Notes: generated by a model from the letters alone, not told the origin. A stretch of DNA of 64,000 nt from Streptomyces tauricus (GCF_014650955.1 NZ_BMVY01000001.1:496001-560000); one strand, 5' to 3'. Shown: positions 41,474 to 51,453, counted from the stretch's first letter. A program made the numbers and translations.

Positions 41474-42385
41474 GTGATCGAAGCAACCGAACTCACCAAG
41501 CGCTACGGCCGGACCACCGCCGTCGACCGACTGTCCTTCACCGTGCGCCCAGGCGTGGTCACCGGCTTCCTGGGACCGAACGGCGCCGGCAAGACCAGCA
41601 CGCTGCGGATGGTCCTCGGACTGAACCAGCCCTCCGGCGGCACCGTCACCGTCGACGGGCAGCCGTTCGGCGACCGCCCCCGTGGCCTGCGACATGTCGG
41701 CTCCCTGCTCGATGCCCATGACGTGCATGGCGGCTGCACCGCCCGCGCCCATCTGAGGGCACTGGCGGCCGGCAACGGGCTGCCACTACGGCGGGTCGCG
41801 GAGGTGCTGGCGGAGGTCGGCATGGCCGACGCGGCGGGCCGCAGGATCGGCGGATTCTCCCTGGGGATGAAACAGCGGCTCGGTATCGCAGCCGCGCTGC
41901 TCGGCGATCCACCCGTACTGCTCTTCGACGAGCCGCTCAACGGCCTCGACCCGGAGGGGGTGCGCTGGCTGCGCAACCTCTTTAGGCAACTGGCGGACGA
42001 GGGCCGCACCGTACTCGTCTCCAGTCATCTGATGGGGGAGATGCAGCAGACCGCCGACGAGCTGATCGTCATCGGCCGCGGCAGGCTGATCGCGGCGGAG
42101 AGCCTGCGGGAGTTCGCCGCCCGCGGCACACAGTTGCGGGTGAGCGTCCGTACGCCCGACGCGGAGATCCTGTCCGGGTTGTTGGAGGGCGCGGGGGCGA
42201 CGGTCCGGTTGGAGCTCGACGGGGCGTACACGGTGACCGGTCTGCCCGCGGACCGCATCGGCGAGCTCGCCTTCGCGCACGGGGTGCGGCTGCACGAACT
42301 CAGCCCGCACGCGGCCTCCTTGGAGGAGTCGTTCATGGAACTGACCACGCAGAGCGTCGAATACGCGGCAGGAGCCGCCCGATGA
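41474..42385 (+). CDS. ABC transporter ATP-binding protein (DrrA/BcrA-like)
   Basis: The protein has 303 residues from a GTG at 41474 (VIEATELTKRYG). Walker A is GPNGAGKTS, the signature is FSLGMKQRLGIA, Walker B is VLLFDEPLNGLDPEG, and the switch His is in VLVSSHLMGEM. The C-terminal extension (TQLRVSVRTPDAEILSGLLE) is typical of drug-resistance exporters of the DrrA/BcrA group. Its stop overlaps the start of the permease (ATGA). It is probably controlled by the divergent two-component system and may export a peptide or drug. Confidence 0.95.
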   Translation: MIEATELTKRYGRTTAVDRLSFTVRPGVVTGFLGPNGAGKTSTLRMVLGLNQPSGGTVTVDGQPFGDRPRGLRHVGSLLDAHDVHGGCTARAHLRALAAGNGLPLRRVAEVLAEVGMADAAGRRIGGFSLGMKQRLGIAAALLGDPPVLLFDEPLNGLDPEGVRWLRNLFRQLADEGRTVLVSSHLMGEMQQTADELIVIGRGRLIAAESLREFAARGTQLRVSVRTPDAEILSGLLEGAGATVRLELDGAYTVTGLPADRIGELAFAHGVRLHELSPHAASLEESFMELTTQSVEYAAGAAR

Positions 42386-43257
42386 CCCCCGAACTCGACG
42401 AGGCCCCTGCCCGCCTCCAGGCCCGGGTACCTGTTGCCCGGTTCCGTCACCTCCTCGCCGCCGAGTGGATCAAACTCTGGTCGCTGCGGTCCACGTACTG
42501 GGTGCTCGGTGTCGGTGCGCTGACCGTGATCGGCATCAACGTGAACTCCGCCGTGTCCAACGCCGACCGGCTGGCGCATCAGACACCGTGGTCGCCGGAC
42601 CGGCCGGACTTTCCGGACCGCTCCGAGTTCTCGTTCGATCCGCTGACCACGGCGTTCGTCGATCCCGCCTGGCAGATGTTCATGATCATCACTGCCGCGG
42701 TGGGGGCGATCGCGGTCTTCGGCGAGTACTCCAGCGGGCTGATCCGTACGACCTTCGCCGCCGTCCCCGACCGCCAGGCGGTGATCGCCGCCAAGATGAC
42801 CGTGGTGTCGGCGGTCATGGCGGCGCTGGGCATGCTCGTCTCCGGCACCTCCTTCGCGGTCACCCAGATGCTGCTGCGCGATCATGGCGGCCTGTCGTTG
42901 GGCGACCCGGGCGCACTGCGCGCCGTGGCCGCGGCCGCGCTGCTCGCACCGCTGTGCGCACTGGTCGGTACGGCGGTGGGTGCGGTCGTCCGGCACGCCG
43001 CGGGTTCCGTCGTCACGATCGTCGCCCTGCTGCTCCTGGTACCGGTGCTCTTCCAGGGTGAGCGCTTCCGCTGGGTCAAGGAGATCGGCAACGCCATGCC
43101 GCTCAGCGCGTGGGAGCGGCTGGTGACGAACCCTGAACGGGCGCACGACCTGGGCAAGTACCCGCTGACGGTCACCGAGGCATGGATCGTGTACGGCGCG
43201 TGGGCTGGCGTAGCGGTGACTGTCGCGGCGCTCGTGGTGCGACGCCGGGACGTGTGA
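42382..43257 (+). CDS. ABC transporter permease
   Basis: The 291-residue membrane protein has about six helices: residues near 35-50 (SLRSTYWVLGVGALTVIG), FMIITAAVGAIAVFGEY, VVSAVMAALGMLVSGTSF, AVAAAALLAPLCALVGTA, VTIVALLLLVPVLF, and WAGVAVTVAALVV before a C-terminal RRRDV. The cytoplasmic N-terminus and the loop FGEYSSGLIRTTFAAVP are characteristic of ABC-2 permeases of bacitracin-exporter type. It is translationally coupled to the ATPase and forms the transmembrane half of that exporter. Confidence 0.93.
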   Translation: MTPELDEAPARLQARVPVARFRHLLAAEWIKLWSLRSTYWVLGVGALTVIGINVNSAVSNADRLAHQTPWSPDRPDFPDRSEFSFDPLTTAFVDPAWQMFMIITAAVGAIAVFGEYSSGLIRTTFAAVPDRQAVIAAKMTVVSAVMAALGMLVSGTSFAVTQMLLRDHGGLSLGDPGALRAVAAAALLAPLCALVGTAVGAVVRHAAGSVVTIVALLLLVPVLFQGERFRWVKEIGNAMPLSAWERLVTNPERAHDLGKYPLTVTEAWIVYGAWAGVAVTVAALVVRRRDV

Positions 43258-43347
43258 ACGAGGGAGGGTGGGCGCCAGCTCTTGCGGAAAGCCACCTGTC
43301 GATACTCGTCAGCCCTGATGCCGTCGGGCGTGTTGCCGGACATGGTG

Positions 43348-44310
<963 letters not shown>

Positions 44311-44527
44311 CGTCGTCCATCCCCCGTCCAGCTGTGCTGAGCAGGCTAGAAGGGCTGCGGTGGACCAGTACCGAACTTGGCCGAACAGCCCGCCGGTGTG
44401 ACAGAGAGGCAACGTTGCGTTCGACCCGATAGGAAAAGTGTTCACCGGCACTGGCCTGTTGATCGGGTGTCATCGGATCTGTTCGGTGCGCGCCTACCGT
44501 CGTCCTGCTCGGCGAGACGGTTGAGCC

Positions 44528-44827
44528 ATGAGCACTCCTGAGCCCGCGCAGTCCGCCCAGTCCGGCCATTCCGTTTCGGCCTCCCGGCCGGATGCCGCCG
44601 CCTCATCCCAACCCACTGGCCAGCCAGTCGTCGTACCCGCCCCCGCTCCCGGCACCGAGCCGTTCGTGTCCCTGCACACCGCCGTCGTCCTGCTTGCCGC
44701 CGTGGTCATCGGCCTGGTGATCGCCACTCTCACCGTTCTGTCCGGCGCGCACCCGGCCACGGCTGCCATCACCGGGCTGACCGCCGCCGGTGCCAGCACC
44801 GGCGTCCTGCGTAACCTCATCCGATGA
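44528..44827 (+). CDS. Small membrane protein
   Basis: The protein has 99 residues: a disordered Ser/Ala/Pro-rich N-terminus, one clear membrane helix (TAVVLLAAVVIGLVIATLTV), and a Gly/Ala/Thr-rich helix (AAITGLTAAGASTGVLRNL). No RBS is strong. Its stop overlaps an ATG of the next small gene (ATGA), which suggests that the two tiny membrane proteins are made together. The family is unrecognised. It is divergent from the membrane-anchored gene at 44310. Confidence 0.65.
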   Translation: MSTPEPAQSAQSGHSVSASRPDAAASSQPTGQPVVVPAPAPGTEPFVSLHTAVVLLAAVVIGLVIATLTVLSGAHPATAAITGLTAAGASTGVLRNLIR

Positions 44828-44982
44828 CGATCCCCCGTACGATCGCAAGCCAGGGAGGCAGCGCGATGATTACCGCAGCAGGCGGCGCGAGTGGCGGCAG
44901 CACGGTGATCAGCATCGTTCTGGGCGTCGTCCTCGTTGCGGGAGTCCTGTTCGTGGTGGTGGCCAGGAACCGCAAGCGCTGA
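44824..44982 (+). CDS. Very small membrane protein (38-52 residues)
   Basis: An ATG at 44824 overlaps the preceding stop. A second in-frame ATG at 44866 has a far better RBS (ccagggaggcagcg) and gives 38 residues: ITAAGGASGGSTVISIVLGV, then a membrane helix ending VVVARNRKR. A single hydrophobic segment with a short polar front and a positively charged tail suggests an inner-membrane peptide. The function is unknown, but the pairing with the 99-residue gene is conspicuous. Confidence 0.55.
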   Translation: MTIPRTIASQGGSAMITAAGGASGGSTVISIVLGVVLVAGVLFVVVARNRKR

Positions 44983-45092
44983 GGTCCCGGCCGGGCGTGC
45001 ACACCCGACCGGGAAGGCTGCTGCGGCGTCGGCGGTTGGTCGATGGGACTGCGCGCCTCACCCCGGCCGAGGTCGCCGGGCGCCTCTCCTAC

Positions 45093-45740
45093 CTATTTGC
45101 GCCAGAAGAGGTGGTGGGTGACGCCGCTCGGGCTCGGCACGATGTCCATGTGGAACCGGTCCAGCAGTTCATCGGGGGAGTCCCACAGACGAAGCCCGGA
45201 TCCGAGTTTCACCGGTGCGACGGCCACGTGCAGGGTATCGACGAGACCCGCGTCGAGGAACTCCCGGATGGTACTCACACCCCCGCCGAGTCGAACATCC
45301 TTGCCCTGCGCGGCTTTTCGTGCCTGCGCGAGCACGCCGGCGGGGTCGTCGTCCACGAAATGGAACGTGGTGTCGGACAGCGTGATCGATGGACGGGTGT
45401 GGTGGGTCAGGACGAACACCGGTGTGTGGAAGGGTGGTTCGTCACCCCACCAGCCCTGCCACTCATGGTTCTGCCAGGGGCCGCGCTGGGGTCCGAACTT
45501 GTTGCGGCCCATGATCTCGGCGCCGATGTTGTGCTGGAAGTCCCGGGTGAAGTAGTCGTCGAGGCCGCGGCTTCCTCCGGGCTCGGTGCGGTGGGGCCAG
45601 CTCGCCGTGGAGCCGGCCCAGGAGAACAGCTTTCCCGGATCGATGTGGTGGCCGAATGGCCGTTCCAGGCTCTGGTCCTCGCCGGCGGCGACCCCGTCGC
45701 TGGAGATGGTGAAATTCTGCACGCGCAGCAACTGCTCCAT
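45093..45740 (-). CDS. Dihydrofolate-reductase/RibD C-terminal-domain family protein
   Basis: The 215-residue protein has the RibD_C/DHFR-like fold: N-terminal strand LLRVQNFTISSDGVAAG, NADPH-loop segment GAEIMGRNKFGPQRG, VFVLTHHTRPSIT, and the pyrophosphate-binding GKDVRLGGGVSTIREFLDAG followed by VDTLHVAVAPVKLGSG. Stand-alone members reduce unknown substrates with NADPH. The ATG at 45740 has AGGGAAC upstream. It is on the same strand as, and 98 bp downstream of, the DUF3291 gene. Confidence 0.9.
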   Translation of the reverse strand: MEQLLRVQNFTISSDGVAAGEDQSLERPFGHHIDPGKLFSWAGSTASWPHRTEPGGSRGLDDYFTRDFQHNIGAEIMGRNKFGPQRGPWQNHEWQGWWGDEPPFHTPVFVLTHHTRPSITLSDTTFHFVDDDPAGVLAQARKAAQGKDVRLGGGVSTIREFLDAGLVDTLHVAVAPVKLGSGLRLWDSPDELLDRFHMDIVPSPSGVTHHLFWRK

Positions 45741-45838
45741 GTGTTCCCTCATCCGGTCCTGTCGCACCCTCTGCTGATGCGCCCTACAACAGCACGTCGA
45801 ACGGGACGGGACGGGATCGACAGCAGCGCTCAAGTTCT

Positions 45839-46366
45839 CTATCTGACCCTGGTCGCAGATCCGTCCGGGGCGAATGGGTGGTGGAAGGTGAAGGCGTGCG
45901 GCGCGGAGCCGCGGTCGTGGAGGTGCTCCAGCCTGGAGACCCCGTCCTGCCAGGTGGGTATCACGCCACCGGAGACCCACCAGCACGCGTGACTCGGGTG
46001 CCCTGTCCTCTCGAACCAGTCGTAACGCCGGTTCAGCGCCTCCCGGTGCAGACCGGTGTAGATGGCGTCGAAGGCGGGGCTCAGGTCGGTCCAGAGTGAG
46101 AGTGTCGCGGCCAGGGCGGTGGTTTCCACGGTACGGCCCTTGCCGTACCAGGCCGGTACGGCGAACTCTCCCCACGCACCCCAGTCCGCCTCGAAGAGCA
46201 TGCCCTTGTCACCGCCTGCCGCCTCGGCACGCGCGACGTATCCGGGGTGTTGGCTGATCCTCCGATAGACGGCCTCACCTGTGTCGTAGAACTCTCGTGT
46301 GAGAGGTGAGGGATCGGCGAGAGGTGACTTCAGGACGCCGAATGTGTACAGAGCAAGATGAAGCAT
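45839..46366 (-). CDS. DUF3291 family protein
   Basis: This is a 175-residue protein of the DUF3291 group, a dimeric alpha-beta barrel-like family of unknown function. It has N-terminal MLHLALYTFGVLKSPLADP, the central Trp-rich part ADWGAWGEFAVPAWYGKGRT, and a C-terminal CWWVSGGVIPTWQDGVSRLE and HAFTFHHPFAPDG. The ATG at 46366 is preceded by GGGAGAGG. It lies upstream of the RibD-type reductase gene and may be co-transcribed with it. Confidence 0.85.
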   Translation of the reverse strand: MLHLALYTFGVLKSPLADPSPLTREFYDTGEAVYRRISQHPGYVARAEAAGGDKGMLFEADWGAWGEFAVPAWYGKGRTVETTALAATLSLWTDLSPAFDAIYTGLHREALNRRYDWFERTGHPSHACWWVSGGVIPTWQDGVSRLEHLHDRGSAPHAFTFHHPFAPDGSATRVR

Positions 46367-46690
46367 GCGTCCTCTCCCTGGTTGAGGCTGCCTGGCGTGG
46401 ACCCGGTGTTCCGGTTTACGCACTGGGGCGAGGGTGCGTGGGGCAGGACAAACCCAACCCGTCACGGGTGGCTCAGCCCCAAGGACCTCCTGCGCGACCG
46501 TGGGCGATCGCCGAAGACGAGAGGACGGTAACTGCCTCTGCGGGCGCTGTCGAAGTTGCGTTTTCCCCGTCCAAGTGGCTTCTTGCACGCTCACTGTCGC
46601 AGTGATGTGGCGGCGTCGATGAGCGCGGTGACGTGCTCGCGGTGACGTGCTCGCGGTGGTCGTCTTTCCGGCCGGCGGAAGGCCTGGCCG
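46367..46690. other. 324-bp gap with a 14-bp duplication
   Basis: There is no supported gene here. A 14-bp unit gcggtgacgtgctc is directly duplicated at 46625-46652. The promoter of the DUF3291 gene should lie at the left end. Confidence 0.6.
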
Positions 46691-47312
46691 TCAGCGCCGG
46701 TCGCTACGTCTGTCGCCCGGGCTCCGGTCACGCACGCGGGCGGGGTCTGAAGTCGCCGTGATGTCCGCGGACGGCCAGCCCAGCACGGTCAGTTCGGGCC
46801 ACTCCTGCTGCCACCGGGCCGCCTTGACCTCGTAGACCGACCGCGGAGCAAGCACCGGGTTCGGCCGGAGGACGAGGTTGAACACGTCCGACAGCCCATG
46901 GGGTGCATAGACACGCCACCGTCCGTTCGTCTCCACCCGCACTCCCAGACAGCACGTCGTCGCGGCGAAGCTGTCGATCGCCGCCTCGGCGGAGTCATAC
47001 GGCGGACACGGGACACCGAACTTGTCCTCGTACCAGAGGTGAACTCGTGCCTCGTTCCTGATCTCGACCTCTGCAGGCAGATCGGCGAAGACCTCCCGCG
47101 GCCTGGATCACTGAGTCTTCCGCCTCCCAGGAAAGGTCGCTGCCATCGAAGTAGAAGACGTCGTAGTCCTTGATCCCGCTGGTCGGAGGTTTCTCCGTGA
47201 CCACATTCCATACCGTCTGGAACAGGCATCCGGCCGTCACGTACCACCCGGGGAGGTCCAGCGCCGCGGTTCGCGCCAGCACTTCCGTCAAGACGTCGTT
47301 ACGGGAGAGCAC
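46691..47312 (-). pseudogene. Frameshifted nucleotidyltransferase-family gene
   Basis: From GTG 47312 the frame reads VLSRNDVLTEVLARTAALDL, GWYVTAGCLFQTVWNVV, GIKDYDVFYFDGSDLSWEAE and DSVIQAA. It then loses sense near 47100, while a second frame takes over with REVFADLPAEVEIRNEARVH, WYEDKFGVPCPPYDSAEAAI and WRVYAPHGLSDVFNLVLRP to a stop at 46691. Joining the frames (adding one base in the gccgcgggagg run at about 47096-47106) restores one protein of about 207 residues of the nucleotidyltransferase type, with metal site DYDVFYFD. It is either a true frameshift mutation or a single-base sequencing error. Confidence 0.75.
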
Positions 47313-47915
47313 CGAGCGCAGGGACTCAAGTTGCTGGTCAAGAGGGAGTCGACTGATCGCCAGCCCTCCTTACCACAACTCGTTCGCGGTCAGCCTCGGT
47401 TGACCGAGACGCCGACGAAGCATCGGGGAGACGCCCGCGCTGCGTATGGCCGGGCGTGTTGCGTGCTGCATTCCGAGAGAGTCGCTGCAACTGGTGCCTG
47501 ATCGTGGAGACCTTTGCCCCCTTTGCGGGGTACGACATGGCGGAGTCAGGTCGCATAGAGATGGCGCCGATCAGCGGGCGAATCTCACTGGAGATCACCT
47601 TCGGCTCTGGCCGTGTGCGGTGCGATACCTGGTCCGGAGACCTCCACCTGTCCAGCAAGTGATCGGCACCAGCTCCGGCGAGATCATGGCGTACGGGCGC
47701 ACCAGCTTGACGCCGCGGCGGCTTGTACCGCTGTTCGTTGTCTCGAAGTCCGCGGCCTACCGGATCACCAGGTGCCGGCCTGGTGATCCCGCACCGCCAT
47801 GCCTGGAACACACCGGAACCGGAGAACCGGCGCTGGTCGCCTCGCCTGGCCTCCGGCCAGGGCCCGACCGGGAGTCAAGGGTCGGTCACGCGACACGCGG
47901 GGCGCGCGGAGGCCA
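47313..47915. other. 600-bp gap without a supported gene
   Basis: This gap is flanked by the frameshifted gene and the AraC-type regulator. Short open frames occur on both strands. A plus-strand stretch near 47695-47765 (RTSLTPRRLVPLFVVSKSAA) vaguely resembles a helix-turn-helix, and 47528-47660 ends GRVRCDTWSGDLHLSSK. Neither has a start signal or a recognisable family, so I read the region as decayed. Confidence 0.5.
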
Positions 47916-48884
47916 TCACCCGGAGGAGCGCGGGTGATGCTGGTCGCGCCAGTCCCGTGGCGACATCCCGTACGCCTGCCGGAACACCTTGCTGAAATGC
48001 GTCGCGTCCAGGAAGCCCCAGCTCCGCCCTATCGCCGCGATGGTCCGCAGGCGGCCGTTCGGGCCGGCCAGATCCCGTTTGCATTCGGCCAGGCGGCGTG
48101 CGCGGATCCAGTCCCCGAGGCTGATACCCGAGCGGGACAGCACGGCGTAGAGATGACGTACGGAGATTCCGTGTGCGGCGGCGATCCGTGCGGCCGACAG
48201 ATCGGGGTCATCCAGGTGGGCCCGGATGTAGTGGGTGATGCGCAGGCTGAGCGTTGCCTCCAGCGGGGCTCTGGCGCGGCTGGAGTCACCGTGCTGGGAG
48301 GTCAGGACGGCACGGAGCAGTTCGATGCTGGGCTCTACGACGGCGTCGGCGTACACGCCCTGGCGTAATTCGTCGCTGGCGGCCAGTTGGGAGAAATAGG
48401 TGGAGGCCAGGCGCGCGACGGGATTGCCGGGGCCCAGCGTGACCGCGGTGACGTCGCGCAGCAGCCGTTCGGGAAGCGCGAGTGCGGCGCGGGGGAGACG
48501 GAAGAAGTGGTGGTCGACTCCCTCGTCGAAGAGAAGTGTGTAGGGAGCGACCGATTCGTAGACGGCGAAGTCTCCCGGCCGCAGCAGGCATTGGCGGCCG
48601 TTCTGCATCACCAGGCTGGTGCCCGTCATCTGCAGACCGAGGAAGACGAGTGGCTCCTCGTCCTCACGGGCCAGCCGCTCCGTCCGACGGACAGTGACCG
48701 CGGTCGCCCGCGCCGAACAGATTCTCAGCGGCCCGACGCTGCCGAGCCCAATGCGAACGGAGATGTCCTCCGCCGGAAGCGGATGGTCGATATCGACCGC
48801 CACCACGGATTCCCACACCGCTTCTCGGACCACCTCCTCTCGGTCCCGCGGCGGTATGTACGCGGTGTCCAGGACCGGGCTCAT
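47916..48884 (-). CDS. AraC-family regulator with AraC-binding-like (cupin) domain
   Basis: The protein has 322 residues. The N-terminal cupin-like domain (LVMQNGRQCLLRPGDFAVYE, DEGVDHHFFRLPRAALALP) and the C-terminal AraC domain (RIAAAHGISVRHLYAVLSRS, SWGFLDATHFSKVFRQAYG, MSPRDWR) have the same architecture as the two tandem regulators at 11694 and 12716. The ATG at 48884 follows GAGGGG. No co-directional target is adjacent. The effector is unknown. Confidence 0.9.
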   Translation of the reverse strand: MSPVLDTAYIPPRDREEVVREAVWESVVAVDIDHPLPAEDISVRIGLGSVGPLRICSARATAVTVRRTERLAREDEEPLVFLGLQMTGTSLVMQNGRQCLLRPGDFAVYESVAPYTLLFDEGVDHHFFRLPRAALALPERLLRDVTAVTLGPGNPVARLASTYFSQLAASDELRQGVYADAVVEPSIELLRAVLTSQHGDSSRARAPLEATLSLRITHYIRAHLDDPDLSAARIAAAHGISVRHLYAVLSRSGISLGDWIRARRLAECKRDLAGPNGRLRTIAAIGRSWGFLDATHFSKVFRQAYGMSPRDWRDQHHPRSSG

Positions 48885-49290
48885 GAGGCAGCCCCTCGTC
48901 TGCGTCGGTTGTCGAGCCGGCCCGGCAATACCTTGCCCCGTTCCCCCACAAGCCCCCCTCGTCACAGATGGTTCCCGGCATCAGTCTGGCGGGATTCTCT
49001 TCCGCCGTACAGCGGCCTCGACGGGCCCGCGCTGAGCTCCTGCCTGCCTGGTGCGGCGTCACCTTGCGGCTGTGCACTCCTGACACATTCCCCTGCACGG
49101 ATGACAAAGGCCGAAGCCCTGGATGGTCCTAAGGTCCTGGTCGAGGCCGGAGAGAGGAGAGTCGACGGATGGCCTGGACATCGGTCCTTTCCGGTTTCCC
49201 GGTATCCCGGTTTCCGAGACCACGCACGAGATGTCTCCGGTCCTTCAAGGCCAGATTCCCCTATCCCGCTCGCTCTGTAGCGGCGAGACA
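48885..49290. other. 406-bp gap between divergent AraC and peptidoglycan-binding genes
   Basis: No gene is supported here. The gap should hold two promoters. Near 49185 the sequence ccggtttcccggtatcccggtttcc is a direct repeat of cccggtttcc. Confidence 0.5.
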
Positions 49291-49782
49291 ATGAAGAGGA
49301 CAACAATGCGACCTGTTTTGACGAGGACGTTCGTCAGCGCTGCCACCGTTATCGGGCTCGCCACCGGCAGTCTGGCGGGTGCGACCATCAGCTCCGCGGC
49401 ATCCGAGCCGATAGCCAAGCCAGCGGCGAGCGCCCAGGACGTTTCCGTTCTCGCGGTGAAAAACCTCGGCCTGACCGTCGCCCGGGCGAAGAACTGGCAG
49501 TGCTTTCTGACCCGCTCCGGTTACGAGCCCTGGGAGCACAACGGCCTGCTGGGCACCGACAGCTGGAAGGCAGCACAGCGGATGTTCAACGCGCGTGGCT
49601 TCAACGGAGGTGTCCGCTTGGAGGTCGATGGAATCGTCGGCCAGTACACGATCAAGGCGTTGCAGCGCTTCTTGAACTCTTTCGGCTTTGGCCTTGCCGT
49701 TGACGGAGTCGCCGGCCCGAGGACCACGGATGCCTTCTGGGAATTCAACGGCGTCCCTACGCAGGACCCCCGATGCGTGTGA
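49291..49782 (+). CDS. Secreted peptidoglycan-binding-domain protein
   Basis: The protein has 163 residues. A signal peptide (residues 1-35, TFVSAATVIGLATGSLAGA) is followed by a PG_binding_1-like three-helix domain with the typical pattern LGTDSWKAAQRMF, EVDGIVGQYTIKALQRFLN and AVDGVAGPRTTDAFW. It lacks a catalytic domain, so it probably anchors to or recognises the cell wall. The start is ATG 49291 or 49306, both with weak purine-rich RBS. It is divergent from the AraC-type regulator. Confidence 0.85.
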   Translation: MKRTTMRPVLTRTFVSAATVIGLATGSLAGATISSAASEPIAKPAASAQDVSVLAVKNLGLTVARAKNWQCFLTRSGYEPWEHNGLLGTDSWKAAQRMFNARGFNGGVRLEVDGIVGQYTIKALQRFLNSFGFGLAVDGVAGPRTTDAFWEFNGVPTQDPRCV

Positions 49783-49836
49783 GTGCAGTTCGCTCCACCG
49801 CATGCCGGGTGGAGCGGAAACCGAGGGCCACCGCTC

Positions 49837-50547
49837 CTACGGTTCGATGATGTGCCGCAGATAGGCGTGCGGGTCGGCGAGATAGCGGCGCCAGTGGTCC
49901 ACGACGCCGAGCTCCTGCCAGGCGACCCGCCGTATGCCGTGTTCGCCGACCTCGATGATGTCCGCGCCGGGCAGGGCGGTCAGCAGGGGTGAGTGGGTGG
50001 CGCAGATGATCTGGCCGCCCTCCTTGGCCAACCGGTCGATGTGCCCGATCAGTTCGAGGCACGAGGAGAAGGAGAGCGCGGCCTCCGGCTCGTCGAGAAC
50101 ATAGAGCCCGGTGTGGAGGAACTTCCCGCGGAACGCCGCGAGAAAGCCCTCGCCATGGCTGACCGAGTCAGGTGACAGCCCCTCCCTGCCCAGGGCGTCC
50201 AGAGCTGTCTCGGCCCGCAGGAAGAAGCCCTTGCGGGCCGACCAACTGGTGGCCATCCGGCGCCCGCGCGGGGCCGCGTCGAATTTCATCCGCTCGCCGA
50301 GTACCGACTTGCCACGCGGCGAGGCGTAGCGCCAGTCGTGGGAACCGCCGTACGAGTCCAGACCGAACCCCTCCGCCAGCGCCTCGACCAGGGTCGACTT
50401 CCCCGAGCCGTTCTCACCGACCAGGAAGGTCACCGGCGCGGTGAAGCGCAGCCCTTCGTCGAGCAACTGCCTGACGCAGGGCACGGACCAGGGCCAGGAG
50501 TCCTCGTCGTACGAGGAGAGGTGGGCATACGCGCGTTCGACGATCAC
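49837..50547 (-). CDS. AAA-type (ABC-like) ATPase
   Basis: This is a 236-residue soluble ATPase with Walker A GENGSGKST (residues 44-52), Walker B YVLDEPEAALS and the switch His in CATHSPLL. An N-terminal extension (VERAYAHLSSYDEDSWPWSV) precedes the P-loop. This is the group of stand-alone ABC-like ATPases (often called AAA family ATPase), with no membrane partner nearby. The role is unknown; relatives act in DNA repair, defence and RNA metabolism. The start may be GTG 50547 or the TTG at 50565. Confidence 0.88.
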   Translation of the reverse strand: MIVERAYAHLSSYDEDSWPWSVPCVRQLLDEGLRFTAPVTFLVGENGSGKSTLVEALAEGFGLDSYGGSHDWRYASPRGKSVLGERMKFDAAPRGRRMATSWSARKGFFLRAETALDALGREGLSPDSVSHGEGFLAAFRGKFLHTGLYVLDEPEAALSFSSCLELIGHIDRLAKEGGQIICATHSPLLTALPGADIIEVGEHGIRRVAWQELGVVDHWRRYLADPHAYLRHIIEP

Positions 50548-50683
50548 GCGACCAGTGTCGCGCAAGACGCCGGTCGACGTACGCGCCCCCCACGCGCGCC
50601 ATGAGGCGTACCCTCCTCGCCCGTCGACGGCCAGAGCCTCACCCGGTCAGCTCCTTCCGCCTGCTGTCGAGCATGAACGCCGA

Positions 50684-50900
50684 GGACTCGCGTGCGCGTT
50701 CCTCCCACGCGAAGACGCAGGCGGTGGCGACCCCGTCGAAGCCATGGGCCTGTTGATCGCGTTCACCCGGGCGGGCGTAGAGGTTCCGGACGAGGTCTCC
50801 GTCGTCGGCTACGACGACAGCCGCCCGTCCCATGTGATGCCCGTCGACCTGACGACGGTCCGTCAGGACGCCCTGCTCTCCGCCTCGGGACGAGTGAGCC
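50684..50900 (+). pseudogene. Remnant of a LacI-family regulator
   Basis: A plus-strand frame reads DPVEAMGLLIAFTRAGVEVP, DEVSVVGYDDSRPSHVMPVD and LTTVRQDALLS, the conserved C-terminal effector region of LacI-type repressors. There is no DNA-binding domain before it; the preceding codons (ACAFLPREDAGGG) are already off pattern. After about 50890 the similarity ends without the usual GTGAC tail region. It is a decayed fragment without a start codon. Confidence 0.75.
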
Positions 50901-50982
50901 GGACCAGTGGTTCCGTGTCCTTCACCGACGGAGTGCGGTGTCTTTGCCGCAGTCCAGAGTCAGGGTCTCGGCCGGTGACCTT

Positions 50983-51453
50983 CTACTGGTCGACTTCGTA
51001 CTGGCCGACTTCCAGGAACCAGCGCATCTCCTCCGGGTCGCTGGTCCTGAGGATCGCGCGGACGGCTTCCTTCAGCTCCGGGCTCGTGTCGGGCTTGGAG
51101 TGGAGCTGGGCGAGGGCGACGCGGTCGTCCTGGGCCTGCGCGAGTCGGTAACCGGTGTCCAGGAAGGCACGCATGTCCTCGACCGTGCCGTGCAGGGCCG
51201 CCCGGCCCTTCTCCTCCACCTCCGAACCGGCCTGCGGCAGGGAGATGAGCTGAGCGATCGCGACTCTCAGGTCGTTGAGCTCGTCCTCGTCGTCATCGAG
51301 GGTGGCTGTGGAATTGGTTGTGGAAGCGGCTGCGGAGGGGGGTGCGGGCACCGCACCGGCGGCCGGAGCGGGAGCGGCGAACGTGAGGGCCGCGAAGGCA
51401 TGGCGTGGAATCGGGAAGCCGGCCGGAGGGGCTTCAGCCGGTGGGGGTGCCAC
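50983..51453 (-). CDS. ALF-repeat protein, possibly missing the original signal peptide start
   Basis: The 156-residue protein has a C-terminal half carrying short helical repeats of the ALF type (EKGRAALHGTVEDMRAFLDT, RVALAQLHSKPDTSPELKEA, VRAILRTSDPEEMRWFLEVG), which occur in secreted Streptomyces proteins. The N-terminal part resembles the end of a signal peptide (HAFAALTFAAPAPAAGAVPA), but the only start (ATG 51453) lies inside the end of the TetR gene and gives an odd Pro-rich lead. The original 5' end may have been replaced. If secreted, the start matters; otherwise it is a cytoplasmic remnant. Confidence 0.65.
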   Translation of the reverse strand: MAPPPAEAPPAGFPIPRHAFAALTFAAPAPAAGAVPAPPSAAASTTNSTATLDDDEDELNDLRVAIAQLISLPQAGSEVEEKGRAALHGTVEDMRAFLDTGYRLAQAQDDRVALAQLHSKPDTSPELKEAVRAILRTSDPEEMRWFLEVGQYEVDQ

